Origin: Algoriphagus litoralis
Lineage (GTDB): Bacteria > Bacteroidota > Bacteroidia > Cytophagales > Cyclobacteriaceae
DNA length: 64,000 nt
Assembly (NCBI RefSeq): GCF_003259255.1
Contig: NZ_QGOL01000006.1
Span: forward strand, 1 to 64,000
Direction of reading: 5' to 3'
Translations under genes and position numbers: made by a program
Notes under the pieces: generated by a model
The model's input: the letters and a program-made list of their open reading frames with translations, nothing else
What the model was told of the DNA's origin: nothing
Databases searched by the model: none
Shown here: piece by piece, positions 1 to 8,939 of the stretch
How the letters are laid out: each line of letters starts with the position of its first letter
Numbering within the stretch: the stretch's first letter is position 1

Positions 1-935
1 TGCTTTGGCCATTAGGTTTGCAATTTTTGATATCTCAATCTTGATTCTTATTTGCTCACGGATAGCACAGATTACCACAGATGAATGATGAAAATTCGTG
101 ACTATCTACGTCATCTGTGGGCTTTAAATATTCCTATCTCTACAAATCCAATCCATTCCTGAATACCTTAGACCCCTGCTTTGGACATGAGGTTTGCAAT
201 TTCTGATCAATCAATCTTGATTCTTATTTGCTCACAGATTACCACAGATGAATGATGAAAATCCGTGACTATATACGTCATCTGTGGGCTTTAGATTTTC
301 CTATCCCTAGAAATCCAATCCATTCCTGAATTCCTTAGACCCCTGCTTTGGTCATGAGGTTTGCAATTTTTGATATCTTAATCTTGATTCTTATTTGCTC
401 ACGGATAGCACAGATTACCACAGATGAATGATGAAAATCCGTGACTATCTGCGTCATCTGTGAGCTTTAGATTTTCCTATCCCTACAAATCCAATCCATT
501 CCTGAATTCCTTAGGCCCCTGCTTTGGTCATGAGGTTTGCAATTTCTGATCAATTAATCTTGATTCTTATTTGCTCACGGATAGCACAGATTACCACAGA
601 TGAATGATGAAAATCCGTGACTTTCTGTGTCATCTGTGGGCTTTAAATATTCCTATCTGTACAAATCCAATCCATTCCTGAATACCTTAGGCCCCCGCTT
701 TGGTCATTAGGTTTGCAATTTCTGATCAATTAATCTTGATTCATATTTGCTCACAGATAGCACAGATTACCAAAGATGAATGACCAAAATCTGTGACTTT
801 CTTTGTCATCTGTGAGATTGAATTTTCTCACCACTTCTTCAGCTGCTGGTACACCAAGTGCTGCGGGAAACCCATCACCGTGAAATAAGAACCTTCGATT
901 CCGGTCACTCCGACAAAGCCAATCCATTCCTGAAT
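1..935. repeat. Copy A of a 947-bp direct tandem duplication
   Basis: Bases 1-935 recur, with no difference that I can find by eye, at 948-1882 (offset 947). The copy holds five shorter repeat units followed by a duplicate of the last ~108 bp of maf. Copies diverge directly after the shared string CCAATCCATTCCTGAAT, which occurs both in maf and in every short unit. That is what unequal crossover at that string would leave. The array starts at the window edge, so more copies may lie to the left. Confidence 0.95.
828..935 (-). pseudogene. Duplicated 3' fragment of maf
   Basis: On the minus strand this encodes the last ~35 residues of Maf including the stop codon (828-830), the same as 1775-1882. 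It lacks the N-terminal SNSPRR motif and the catalytic region, so it cannot give an active enzyme. Its 5' end joins repeat DNA at 936. It is a by-product of the 947-bp duplication. Confidence 0.9.
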
Positions 936-947
936 ACCTTAGGCCCC

Positions 948-1882
948 TGCTTTGGCCATTAGGTTTGCAATTTTTGATATCTCAATCTTGATTCTTATTT
1001 GCTCACGGATAGCACAGATTACCACAGATGAATGATGAAAATTCGTGACTATCTACGTCATCTGTGGGCTTTAAATATTCCTATCTCTACAAATCCAATC
1101 CATTCCTGAATACCTTAGACCCCTGCTTTGGACATGAGGTTTGCAATTTCTGATCAATCAATCTTGATTCTTATTTGCTCACAGATTACCACAGATGAAT
1201 GATGAAAATCCGTGACTATATACGTCATCTGTGGGCTTTAGATTTTCCTATCCCTAGAAATCCAATCCATTCCTGAATTCCTTAGACCCCTGCTTTGGTC
1301 ATGAGGTTTGCAATTTTTGATATCTTAATCTTGATTCTTATTTGCTCACGGATAGCACAGATTACCACAGATGAATGATGAAAATCCGTGACTATCTGCG
1401 TCATCTGTGAGCTTTAGATTTTCCTATCCCTACAAATCCAATCCATTCCTGAATTCCTTAGGCCCCTGCTTTGGTCATGAGGTTTGCAATTTCTGATCAA
1501 TTAATCTTGATTCTTATTTGCTCACGGATAGCACAGATTACCACAGATGAATGATGAAAATCCGTGACTTTCTGTGTCATCTGTGGGCTTTAAATATTCC
1601 TATCTGTACAAATCCAATCCATTCCTGAATACCTTAGGCCCCCGCTTTGGTCATTAGGTTTGCAATTTCTGATCAATTAATCTTGATTCATATTTGCTCA
1701 CAGATAGCACAGATTACCAAAGATGAATGACCAAAATCTGTGACTTTCTTTGTCATCTGTGAGATTGAATTTTCTCACCACTTCTTCAGCTGCTGGTACA
1801 CCAAGTGCTGCGGGAAACCCATCACCGTGAAATAAGAACCTTCGATTCCGGTCACTCCGACAAAGCCAATCCATTCCTGAAT
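948..1882. repeat. Copy B of the 947-bp direct tandem duplication
   Basis: This is the maf-proximal copy, matching 1-935. Its right end runs into the intact maf gene, so the maf stop codon and C-terminal codons (1775-1882) belong to this copy and remain functional. Apparent identity of the two copies means either a recent event, ongoing homogenisation, or an assembly artefact. Confidence 0.95.
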
Positions 1883-2362
1883 TCCATAGGCTCCTGCTTT
1901 GTCAAAGGGTTTGAAATTCCGAATGTAATACCAGATTTCATCTTCCTCGAGAAATCGGAAAGTAACCTTTGCCTCATCTTCCAGCGTGATTTGCCTTTTG
2001 AGATCCTTCATCGTCACTGCTGTCATAACCCTGTGCGTAGTGCCAGAAAGACTTCGGATCATATCAAATGCTTCCATATCCGAATTTGGCTTGCCCAGAA
2101 TTTTATCCTTGATGATGACTATCGTATCAGCCGTGATTAAAATTTCATTTTCCGCTAGAGGAGTCGGGAAACTCTCTGCTTTGAGTTTGGACAGGTAGGC
2201 CGCAGCATAATCTGCTGGGAGATCTGCAGGAACAGTCTCATCGACAGGATGCACTTTTACTGTAAAATCGACCCCCAAGGCCTTCAGCAATTCCTGTCTC
2301 CGTGGAGAATTTGAAGCCAGAATGATTTTCTTATCAGCTAGTTTGGTCAAAAAAGGCTCCAT
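1775..2362 (-). CDS. maf: Maf family nucleotide pyrophosphatase
   Basis: A 195-residue Maf/YhdE-type nucleoside triphosphate pyrophosphatase, a cytosolic house-cleaning enzyme that hydrolyses dTTP/UTP or modified NTPs to NMP and PPi. The family signature ASNSPRRQELL lies near residues 15-25, followed by ITADTIV (~76-82), the SGTTHRV segment and the C-terminal KAGAYGIQE and GSYFTVMGFP blocks. I chose the ATG at 2362 because the longer reading frame begins with TTG at 2398 and adds 12 residues not typical of Maf. The gene overlaps the end of the upstream DUF1015 gene by 29 nt, so it is probably the last gene of the accC-DUF1015-maf operon. Its 3' end is duplicated at 828-935, and a degenerate 60-bp piece of it is present in each ~176-bp repeat unit downstream. 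Confidence 0.93.
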   Translation of the reverse strand: MEPFLTKLADKKIILASNSPRRQELLKALGVDFTVKVHPVDETVPADLPADYAAAYLSKLKAESFPTPLAENEILITADTIVIIKDKILGKPNSDMEAFDMIRSLSGTTHRVMTAVTMKDLKRQITLEDEAKVTFRFLEEDEIWYYIRNFKPFDKAGAYGIQEWIGFVGVTGIEGSYFTVMGFPQHLVYQQLKKW

Positions 2363-3641
2363 AATTCGATTCAAATTCTTCTTGTTTAATACTTGCAAAG
2401 AGGAGTCCTCCCAAAGCTTTGGGGTAAAAGTAAGTTGATTTTTGAGGCATTACCGCACCCGACTTACATACCTCCAAGACCTGCTCCAATTCAATTTCTC
2501 TGGTAATTATTGCAAAACTAGCTTTGTTACTCCGTACCTCACGCACACATTTGGCAAAGTTTCGTTCGAATGCCAATTGATCCGAATTTCGCTGCTGCTC
2601 CAGATCGAAACCCAGTATTTTTTCAAATAAAATATGGTGTAAAATTACCAGATCGAGATTTCTCAGCGCCTCAGGCAATTCGGGCCGAACGGCCTCAAAT
2701 TTATCCTGCTTGAATTTAATGACATAGGCTTCTTCCGAGAGGATCAAACCAAAGGACCATTTTCGCTGAAAGGTATAATTGACCAATTCATCTGCATCGC
2801 CAAAGATCCGGACATCAAACCATTCTTTGATCCGATCAAGAAGTTCGGCTTCCGAAAGATTCAAACCATAAAATAAGCGATGTGTCGGGAGGATCTTCAG
2901 GTGATTGCCATGGACGTTCGTGAGATACATCAAATGATAATCAGAGCCTTTCCATTTTGCTTCCGGGAAAGCATCGCTTTGAAGCTTTTTGTATTCAATT
3001 GCACCCTCCAATCGATGGTGTCCATCTGCCAAGATTACTTTCTTGTCATCCAAAACAGCTAAAAACCGGGAAATAACTTTGGCATCATGGATTACAGCAA
3101 GTACCTCGCGGACTCCCTGATAATCCTCAAGTTCATACAAGGGTGACGCCATTGCAGCATCCATATAGCGCTCCAGTTCATTGCTCGCATCTTCGTAAAG
3201 TCCGTGGGTAGGACTGGCTTGAATCTGCGTGGCACTGAGGAGATCAATTCGGTCATTGACAGCTGATACGATGGTGCTTTCATGCCGGAGAATCTGGTTC
3301 TCTTCCCAATCATAGGCTTTGATCTGAGCGATGAAGCCTTTGCGGCATCGCTCTTGCGTATCTCCAGGAAGTCTAAAGTATTGATAATACACATAGATCC
3401 CCGGAAGATCGTCCTGAACCAAGGTGCCAGATTCCTTCCATTTCAAAAGAGTCTTTTTTGCATTGTCAGCTGGATTTTCGCCTTGGGGTACGGATAGGTG
3501 AATGCTATTCAGTGGATTGGAATATAGCATTTCCCGCTGTTTTGACGACACTACATCAAAAAGCGGAGCAGTCAATTCCTCCAAATTCCCGGCAAGTTCC
3601 TCGTTGTATCTCCAAGCTTTGAGCGGTAGAATTTCAGCCAT
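2334..3641 (-). CDS. DUF1015 family protein
   Basis: A 435-residue cytosolic protein of the DUF1015 family. Visible landmarks are the N-terminal MAEILPLKAWRY, a HEST motif near residues 120-123, PTHGLY near 144 and the family-typical ADGHHRLEGA near 205-214. The DGHHR motif resembles the nucleotide-binding motif of ParB/sulfiredoxin-fold proteins, so a nucleotide-linked activity is possible, but the substrate is unknown. The ATG at 3641 is chosen over the frame start at 3662: it forms a TGATG overlap with the accC stop codon, and the family begins with MAxIxPxKAxR. Translational coupling to accC and overlap with maf indicate one operon. Confidence 0.85.
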   Translation of the reverse strand: MAEILPLKAWRYNEELAGNLEELTAPLFDVVSSKQREMLYSNPLNSIHLSVPQGENPADNAKKTLLKWKESGTLVQDDLPGIYVYYQYFRLPGDTQERCRKGFIAQIKAYDWEENQILRHESTIVSAVNDRIDLLSATQIQASPTHGLYEDASNELERYMDAAMASPLYELEDYQGVREVLAVIHDAKVISRFLAVLDDKKVILADGHHRLEGAIEYKKLQSDAFPEAKWKGSDYHLMYLTNVHGNHLKILPTHRLFYGLNLSEAELLDRIKEWFDVRIFGDADELVNYTFQRKWSFGLILSEEAYVIKFKQDKFEAVRPELPEALRNLDLVILHHILFEKILGFDLEQQRNSDQLAFERNFAKCVREVRSNKASFAIITREIELEQVLEVCKSGAVMPQKSTYFYPKALGGLLFASIKQEEFESNYGAFFDQTS

Positions 3642-5137
3642 CAGACCAGTCGGTTTTTCCAATTGGTAGAGGGAATTGCTTTAATGGGTTGGGTGGGATT
3701 GATTCTGTTTTCCTCTTTCAGAAAAAACTCCACAGCCAACGCAGCCATAAGTTCACTTTCCTCCTGGGTGAATTCGGGAATAAGCTTTTCCGGAGTAAAA
3801 AACTTCTCGACAAACTTGGTATCGAAGTCTCCAGACACAAAAGCCCCATGCTGCAGTGCAAATCTGCAAAAGTCCAATGTGGTCTGAATGCCGGTAATCC
3901 GGTAATCGTTGATTGCCCGGATCATTCTGTCGATGGCATCCTGTCGGGTTTCGCCATGCGTGATCAGCTTGGCGATCATGGGATCGTAATAGATAGGAAT
4001 GTCCATCCCTTCCTCAAAACCGTCGTCCACGCGAATTCCAGGGCCTTGAGGTCGTCGGTAGGTGACCAATTTTCCGATATCAGGCAGAAAGTTGTTTTTC
4101 GGATCTTCGGCATAAACTCTGATTTCTACCGAATGTCCATGTATTTTGAGGTCTTCCTGAGCAAAGGAAAGTGGATTTCCCTCAGCGACAAGAATTTGCT
4201 CCCGGACCAGATCTTTGCCTGTGATCATTTCAGTCACTGGATGCTCGACTTGAAGTCGGGTATTCATTTCCAGAAAATAGAAATTCAGTTTGTCATCGAC
4301 GATAAACTCGACAGTGCCGGCGCCATAATAGTTACAAGCTTTGGCTACCCCGACTGCTGCTTCACCCATTGCTTTACGCATTTCAGGATTCACCACCGCG
4401 GATGGAGCTTCTTCGATGACTTTCTGATGGCGACGCTGTATGGAACACTCTCTTTCAAAAAGGTAAACGGTATTCCCATGTTGGTCTCCCAGAATCTGAA
4501 TTTCAATATGACGTGGTGAGGTGATGAATTTCTCGATGAAAACTGCCCCATCTCCAAATGCAGACTGTGCCTCCGAAACGGCACGGTTCATTTGCTCTTC
4601 AAATTCTGCCTCAGATTCCACGATCCGCATTCCCTTGCCTCCACCACCAGCAGAGGCTTTGATCAGGATCGGGTATCCAATCTCTGCAGCTCTGAGTTTG
4701 GCGACTGGAATATCCGAAATTGCTTCCTCGGTCCCAGGGACCAATGGGATGTCATATTTTGCTACGGCCTGCTTAGCGGCAAGCTTCGATCCCATCACCT
4801 CGATTGATTCAGGTGAAGGACCGATAAAAATCAATCCCGCTTTTCCTACTTTTTTGGCAAAATCTGCATTCTCTGAAAGAAATCCATAACCCGGGTGAAT
4901 GGCATCCACACCAAGTTCGAGGCAGACATTGATGATTTTATCACCCAGAAGGTAGGATTGATTGGAAGGTGGCGGACCGATGCAAACTGCCTCGTCTGCA
5001 AATTTAACATGGGGGGAAAGTCTGTCTGCTTCTGAAAATACAGCGACAGTTGCTATTCCCATTTCCTGCGCGGTTCGCATGATTCTAAGGGCGATTTCAC
5101 CCCGATTTGCGACTAAAAGTTTCTTGATTTTTGGCAT
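3641..5137 (-). CDS. accC: Acetyl-CoA carboxylase, biotin carboxylase subunit
   Basis: A 498-residue biotin carboxylase that carboxylates biotin on the carrier protein with ATP and bicarbonate, the first half-reaction of acetyl-CoA carboxylase (or a related acyl-CoA carboxylase). It has the N-terminal LLVANRGEIALRI motif, the ATP-grasp loop SAGGGGKGMRI near residue 163, the catalytic FLEMNTRLQVEHPVTE segment near 287-302 and a full C-terminal domain, so the length is normal. No accB or biotin-lipoyl gene lies beside it here. It is the first gene of a minus-strand operon with DUF1015 and maf, divergent from the PLP enzyme at 5321. The start is ATG. Confidence 0.95.
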   Translation of the reverse strand: MPKIKKLLVANRGEIALRIMRTAQEMGIATVAVFSEADRLSPHVKFADEAVCIGPPPSNQSYLLGDKIINVCLELGVDAIHPGYGFLSENADFAKKVGKAGLIFIGPSPESIEVMGSKLAAKQAVAKYDIPLVPGTEEAISDIPVAKLRAAEIGYPILIKASAGGGGKGMRIVESEAEFEEQMNRAVSEAQSAFGDGAVFIEKFITSPRHIEIQILGDQHGNTVYLFERECSIQRRHQKVIEEAPSAVVNPEMRKAMGEAAVGVAKACNYYGAGTVEFIVDDKLNFYFLEMNTRLQVEHPVTEMITGKDLVREQILVAEGNPLSFAQEDLKIHGHSVEIRVYAEDPKNNFLPDIGKLVTYRRPQGPGIRVDDGFEEGMDIPIYYDPMIAKLITHGETRQDAIDRMIRAINDYRITGIQTTLDFCRFALQHGAFVSGDFDTKFVEKFFTPEKLIPEFTQEESELMAALAVEFFLKEENRINPTQPIKAIPSTNWKNRLV

Positions 5138-5236
5138 TTTCTCTGAAGAATTATTTGGGTAGGCGATATGGCTTGAAGCGAAATAAAGAAATAAAACTGA
5201 GCTTTTTGAAGATTATCGAAGCTTGGGAGGGGATTT

Positions 5237-5267
5237 TTGCTTTCAAGCGGTTAATAGTTTATTTTTG
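5237..5267 (+). promoter_or_regulatory. Bacteroidota-type promoter for the PLP enzyme gene
   Basis: A -33 TTG at 5237-5239 is followed after 20 nt by the -7 element TATTTTTG at 5260-5267, an exact match to TAnnTTTG. The start codon at 5321 would give a leader of roughly 45-50 nt. Predicted from motif and spacing only. Confidence 0.5.
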
Positions 5268-5320
5268 TCCACTTTTAATGAGAACTCATTAAATACGGTA
5301 ACTCTAAATTCAATACTGCT

Positions 5321-6571
5321 TTGGATCTATTTGCAAAATTAAAAACGAATATGGGCCCTTTGGGCAAACACTCTGAGTTTGCAGACGGCTATTTCTCATT
5401 CCCAAAACTTGAAGGCGAAATCGCTCCTCGAATGAAATTTCAGGGAAAAGAAGTACTCACCTGGAGCTTAAACAACTATCTGGGACTAGCCAATCATCCT
5501 GAAATTCGTAAGGCTGATGCGGATGCCGCTGCCAAGTGGGGAGCAGCTTATCCCATGGGTGCCCGCATGATGTCCGGCCAAACCAACCTTCACGAACAAT
5601 TGGAAGATGAATTGGCTGAGTTTGTAGGCAAAGAGAAATCCTATTTGTTGAATTACGGGTATCAGGGGATCATGTCTGTGATTGATTCGATCCTGGATCG
5701 AAAGGACGTGGTAGTCTATGATGCCGAGTGTCATGCTTGTATTATTGATGCTTTGCGAATGCACTTAGGCAAGCGGTATGTTTTCCCACATAATGATATC
5801 GAAAGCTGCGAAAAGCAACTTGAGCGTGCTACCAAACTTGCTGCCGAAACTGGCGGAGGAATTCTCGTAATTACCGAAGGGGTATTTGGTATGACCGGAG
5901 ATCAGGGCAAACTGAAAGAAATCGTGGAATTGAAGAAGAAATTTGATTTCAGACTTCTGGTAGATGATGCGCACGGCTTTGGTACCATGGGCAAAACAGG
6001 TGCAGGTACTGGTGAGGAACAAGGCGTACAAGAAGAGATCGACTTATACTTCTCTACTTTTGCGAAATCAATGGCTTCGATTGGGGCCTTTATTGCCGGA
6101 GATGCAAATGTGATCCTTTATTTGAGATACAATATGCGTTCTCAGATTTTTGCAAAATCACTCCCGATGCTGCTGGTAGAAGGTGCACTCAAGCGCCTGG
6201 AACTACTCAGAACTCAGCCTGAATTGAAAGATAATCTTTGGAAAATCGTGCAAGCCCTTCGAAATGGTCTACACGAAAATGGATTCAGCACAGGAAAATC
6301 GAATTCACCTGTGACACCAGTGGTACTCAATGGTACAGTGGGAGAAGCAGCCGCCCTTTCTAGAGATTTAAGAGAGCATTATGGTATTTTCTGTTCAGTA
6401 GTGATTTACCCAGTGATACCTAAAGGCATGATTATCTTGAGATTAATCCCAACAGCGGTACATACTTTGGAAGATGTCGAGGAAACCATCAAAGCATTTG
6501 CTGCGGTGAAAGACAAACTAATCAGCGGTCATTACAAAAACTCAGAATTGGCACTTTCTTTTGCAGAATAA
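5321..6571 (+). CDS. Alpha-oxoamine synthase family PLP enzyme (serine palmitoyltransferase or cysteate acyltransferase type)
   Basis: A 416-residue class I/II PLP enzyme that condenses an amino acid with an acyl-CoA. The PLP-binding Lys is K249 in FSTFAKSMAS, the DDAHGFG motif is at 215-221, and the cofactor-stacking His is H138 (AECHAC). The overall pattern matches bacterial serine palmitoyltransferases and KBL-like enzymes. Bacteroidota use such enzymes for sphingolipids, and marine Cytophagales also use a close relative (cysteate acyltransferase) for sulfonolipids; the sequence alone does not settle the substrate. No tdh for threonine breakdown is adjacent, which argues weakly against 2-amino-3-ketobutyrate CoA ligase. 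The start appears to be TTG at 5321 (protein begins MDLFAKL, as in homologues); the next ATG is 10 codons in. Confidence 0.85.
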   Translation: MDLFAKLKTNMGPLGKHSEFADGYFSFPKLEGEIAPRMKFQGKEVLTWSLNNYLGLANHPEIRKADADAAAKWGAAYPMGARMMSGQTNLHEQLEDELAEFVGKEKSYLLNYGYQGIMSVIDSILDRKDVVVYDAECHACIIDALRMHLGKRYVFPHNDIESCEKQLERATKLAAETGGGILVITEGVFGMTGDQGKLKEIVELKKKFDFRLLVDDAHGFGTMGKTGAGTGEEQGVQEEIDLYFSTFAKSMASIGAFIAGDANVILYLRYNMRSQIFAKSLPMLLVEGALKRLELLRTQPELKDNLWKIVQALRNGLHENGFSTGKSNSPVTPVVLNGTVGEAAALSRDLREHYGIFCSVVIYPVIPKGMIILRLIPTAVHTLEDVEETIKAFAAVKDKLISGHYKNSELALSFAE

Positions 6572-6674
6572 AAAAAAAAGCAAAAAAAATGGCCTCTGGA
6601 TTGAATTAGTAAGTATTTGACCTATATTGAACCATAATAAACTTATCATCAACCTTAAAAAATAAACTTTTACT

Positions 6675-6851
6675 ATGAGCAGATTTAGTGAAGTCAAAGA
6701 CCTCGTCATGGGCCTAGAAGCCGATTTCGAAAAATTCTACGAGAAGGGTAACCAAGCAGCCGGAACTAGAGTTAGAAAAGGAATGCAAGACCTTAAAAAC
6801 TTGGCGCAGGAAATCCGTACTGAAGTACAGAACAAGAAAAACGCTGGTTGA
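6675..6851 (+). CDS. Histone H1-like small protein
   Basis: A 58-residue protein beginning MSRFSEVKDLVMGLEADF and ending VQNKKNAG. It is predicted all-helical and Lys/Arg-rich in the second half, matching the small histone-H1-like (Hc1-type) proteins common in Bacteroidota, probably a nucleoid-associated DNA-binding protein. It stands 103 nt downstream of the PLP enzyme on the same strand and is followed directly by a strong terminator, so it may be read with that gene or from its own promoter. Family assignment is by recognition of the sequence; a role in lipid synthesis is not implied. Confidence 0.8.
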   Translation: MSRFSEVKDLVMGLEADFEKFYEKGNQAAGTRVRKGMQDLKNLAQEIRTEVQNKKNAG

Positions 6852-6862
6852 TCCAAAAAAAT

Positions 6863-6893
6863 AAAAAGGTGGCCGAAAGCCACCTTTTTTATT
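6863..6893 (+). terminator. Rho-independent terminator after the histone-like gene
   Basis: A perfect 11-bp stem AAAAAGGTGGC / GCCACCTTTTT with a CGAAA loop and a T tract, 11 nt after the stop codon. The A-rich left arm may also serve the convergent M1 peptidase gene. Confidence 0.9.
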
Positions 6894-6918
6894 TAGGATA
6901 TGTATACTAAAGTGGAGC

Positions 6919-8757
6919 CTAAAACTCCACTTTATTATTTTCCTGCTGAACGTCAGCCATTCTTTTGCTAGGATCGATTTCTACCGATTTGATCATATCA
7001 AAATCCTTTGCAAGGATCAGTGTTTTCGTCAGGTTGGTCCAAGGCCAGGCCTCAGTGTGAATTCTTTTTGGCATCCCGGTCTCTTCTGCTTTTTCCCCTC
7101 TCATGATGACCAAAGGAAGGTAAATCAACTCTGAAGTACCGTCTTTATACGTCACAACCAAATCTACCGGCATTGGCATTAGCCCGATCCGCTCCAGTGT
7201 AATTTCAGTGGAATTGCCATTGGCCTTTACCTCTTTGATACTGTAATCAATGGTTTTGGTCGTGTAGACAAAGTATTCCTTGTACCAATCCAACTCCATA
7301 TCAGATTCCTTTTCCATGATACGGATCAGGTCGTTGACATTGGGATGACGGAATTTCCAGGTATCAAAATACCGAAGCATTCCAGCATCCCTGGTCTCTT
7401 CTCCTATCACATAGCCCAATTGAGCTAAGAATACAGCTCCTTTGGAATAGGCTGCAGAACTATATGCTGAGTTGGTATGATAATGATCCGAATGAGTTGC
7501 CATTGGCTCTTCCAGACCTGAGGCCGCCAATCGATAGTACCCACCATAAGAGCCTCGAAGCGGATTTGCACTTGCCTGAAAAATAGAAGCCATCGCTAAG
7601 CTACTGGCATAGCTGGTAAACCCTTCGTCCATCCATGGGTAAAGGGACTCATTGCTTGCCAATACGCCATGGAACCAGCTGTGCGCAAGCTCGTGCACCA
7701 TCACTCCTACCAAACTTTGAAGATTTCTCTCCCCGGTGATCAAGGTAGACATGGCATACTCCATGCCTCCATCACCACCTTGAACGACAGAAAATTGCTT
7801 GTAAGGATACTGACCAAAGTTCTTGGAAAGGTAATCAATAGCTTTTGGCGTGAAGTCTTTCAGTTTTTCCCAGTTTTCAGTGGTTTTTTCTCCAGGAATA
7901 TAAAAATGATGAACGGTGATTCCGTTGTCCATCAAAACCTTATCGTGCTTGTACTTAGGATCTGCACCCCACATGAAATCATGAACCATCGGTGCTTTGA
8001 AGTGCCAGGTGAGTGTGTTTCCACTTGGAGCAGGCACTTTGACTCCTGCATCTTCATAGCCATGTCCTATCTCATTTGGATTCTGTAAATAGCCAGTTCC
8101 ACCCAAAACGTAAGTTTTATCGATGGTGATCTTCACATCAAAGTCTCCCCAGATCCCATAGAACTCCCGTCCGATGTAGGGGTTTGCGTGCCATCCCTGC
8201 TCGTCGTAGTTGGCCATTTTGGGATACCATTGAGCCATAGAGTAGCGCACCCCTTCCTCACTGTCCCGACCGGATCTTCTGATTTGAATCGGCACTTGGC
8301 CTTCAAATTCCATCTCGAAGGTCACACTGGAATTTGGCAGAATCGGCTCGACCAGATTTACCTCTAGGATCGTTTCCACTTCCCTGAATTCCACGGATTT
8401 CCCATTCATGGTCAGTGTTTTGGCATGCAGGTAACCCATTTCATCAGGCTTGAGCTTTGAGATTCTATCAGCTACTCTTCGATCAGGATCCGCTATAGTT
8501 CTGGAGCGGACATCCATCATGGAACCAGGCTGAAATGCATTGAAATACAAATGATAAAACACCCGCTTCAGGGTGTCCGGAGAGTTATTGGTGTACTTCA
8601 ACTCTTGTTTTCCCGTGAATTGGTTGGACTTGACGTCCATGTTCACGTCCATTTTATAATTTACAGCTTGCTGAAAACGCCCGTGCTGAGCATGCACCGC
8701 TGTGATGCCTACAAAAAGAAAAAGCCCAAGAAAAGGCTTCATCATGCTATTAATCAT
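6919..8757 (-). CDS. Secreted M1 family zinc aminopeptidase
   Basis: About 612 residues with a signal peptide ending TAVHAQ. The gluzincin motif HELAH with the third ligand 18 residues later (WMDEGF) and the upstream GGDGGMEYAM block (the M1 GxMEN region) identify an M1-type peptidase. It should release N-terminal residues from peptides in the periplasm or outside the cell. The frame is open back to 8805, but 16 extra residues precede the signal peptide, so I place the start at the ATG at 8757; ATGs at 8745 and 8742 are also possible. It is convergent with the histone-like gene and divergent from the BNR protein at 8940. Confidence 0.9.
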   Translation of the reverse strand: MINSMMKPFLGLFLFVGITAVHAQHGRFQQAVNYKMDVNMDVKSNQFTGKQELKYTNNSPDTLKRVFYHLYFNAFQPGSMMDVRSRTIADPDRRVADRISKLKPDEMGYLHAKTLTMNGKSVEFREVETILEVNLVEPILPNSSVTFEMEFEGQVPIQIRRSGRDSEEGVRYSMAQWYPKMANYDEQGWHANPYIGREFYGIWGDFDVKITIDKTYVLGGTGYLQNPNEIGHGYEDAGVKVPAPSGNTLTWHFKAPMVHDFMWGADPKYKHDKVLMDNGITVHHFYIPGEKTTENWEKLKDFTPKAIDYLSKNFGQYPYKQFSVVQGGDGGMEYAMSTLITGERNLQSLVGVMVHELAHSWFHGVLASNESLYPWMDEGFTSYASSLAMASIFQASANPLRGSYGGYYRLAASGLEEPMATHSDHYHTNSAYSSAAYSKGAVFLAQLGYVIGEETRDAGMLRYFDTWKFRHPNVNDLIRIMEKESDMELDWYKEYFVYTTKTIDYSIKEVKANGNSTEITLERIGLMPMPVDLVVTYKDGTSELIYLPLVIMRGEKAEETGMPKRIHTEAWPWTNLTKTLILAKDFDMIKSVEIDPSKRMADVQQENNKVEF

Positions 8758-8939
8758 ATCAGTTAATTTTTTTCTAAAGAAAAAGAAATCTCCTGCATTG
8801 CCCAAACCAGCCGTAAAAATTTAAAAGCTGAATACTAAAAGTCAAATCTCTCCCACTTGAATAAAAAGCAATCTTGATTTGGACGTTTTTAGCTTATTTA
8901 CCAGGGTAAAAGAAAACCACTAAATCGAATTAGAAACGT

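Larger units (their letters stand above)
1..1774. repeat. Array of ~176-bp tandem repeat units (minisatellite)
   Basis: Units begin at TGCTTTGG or CGCTTTGG and run 1-176, 177-343, 344-519, 520-695 and 696-~827 in copy A. The same order recurs at 948-1123, 1124-1290, 1291-1466, 1467-1642 and 1643-~1774. Most are 176 bp; the second lacks 9 bp and the fifth is shortened where it joins maf. Each full unit has two parts: about 60 bp resembling maf codons at plus-strand 1867-1925, and an inverted repeat CACAGATGA...TCATCTGTG (for example 419-427 with 454-462) with a 26-nt loop. No transposase or ORF is present. Units differ from each other by several point changes, so unit amplification is older than the 947-bp duplication. 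Confidence 0.92.

Noticed and set aside
1..1774. CRISPR array
   Set aside because: Repeats are ~176 bp, directly adjacent and similar along their full length; there are no unique spacers and no cas genes.
1805..2140. Plus-strand frame opposite maf
   Set aside because: Antisense to conserved Maf motifs.
3689..4519. 276-codon open frame opposite accC
   Set aside because: It lies wholly antisense to the conserved biotin carboxylase and has no recognisable domain.
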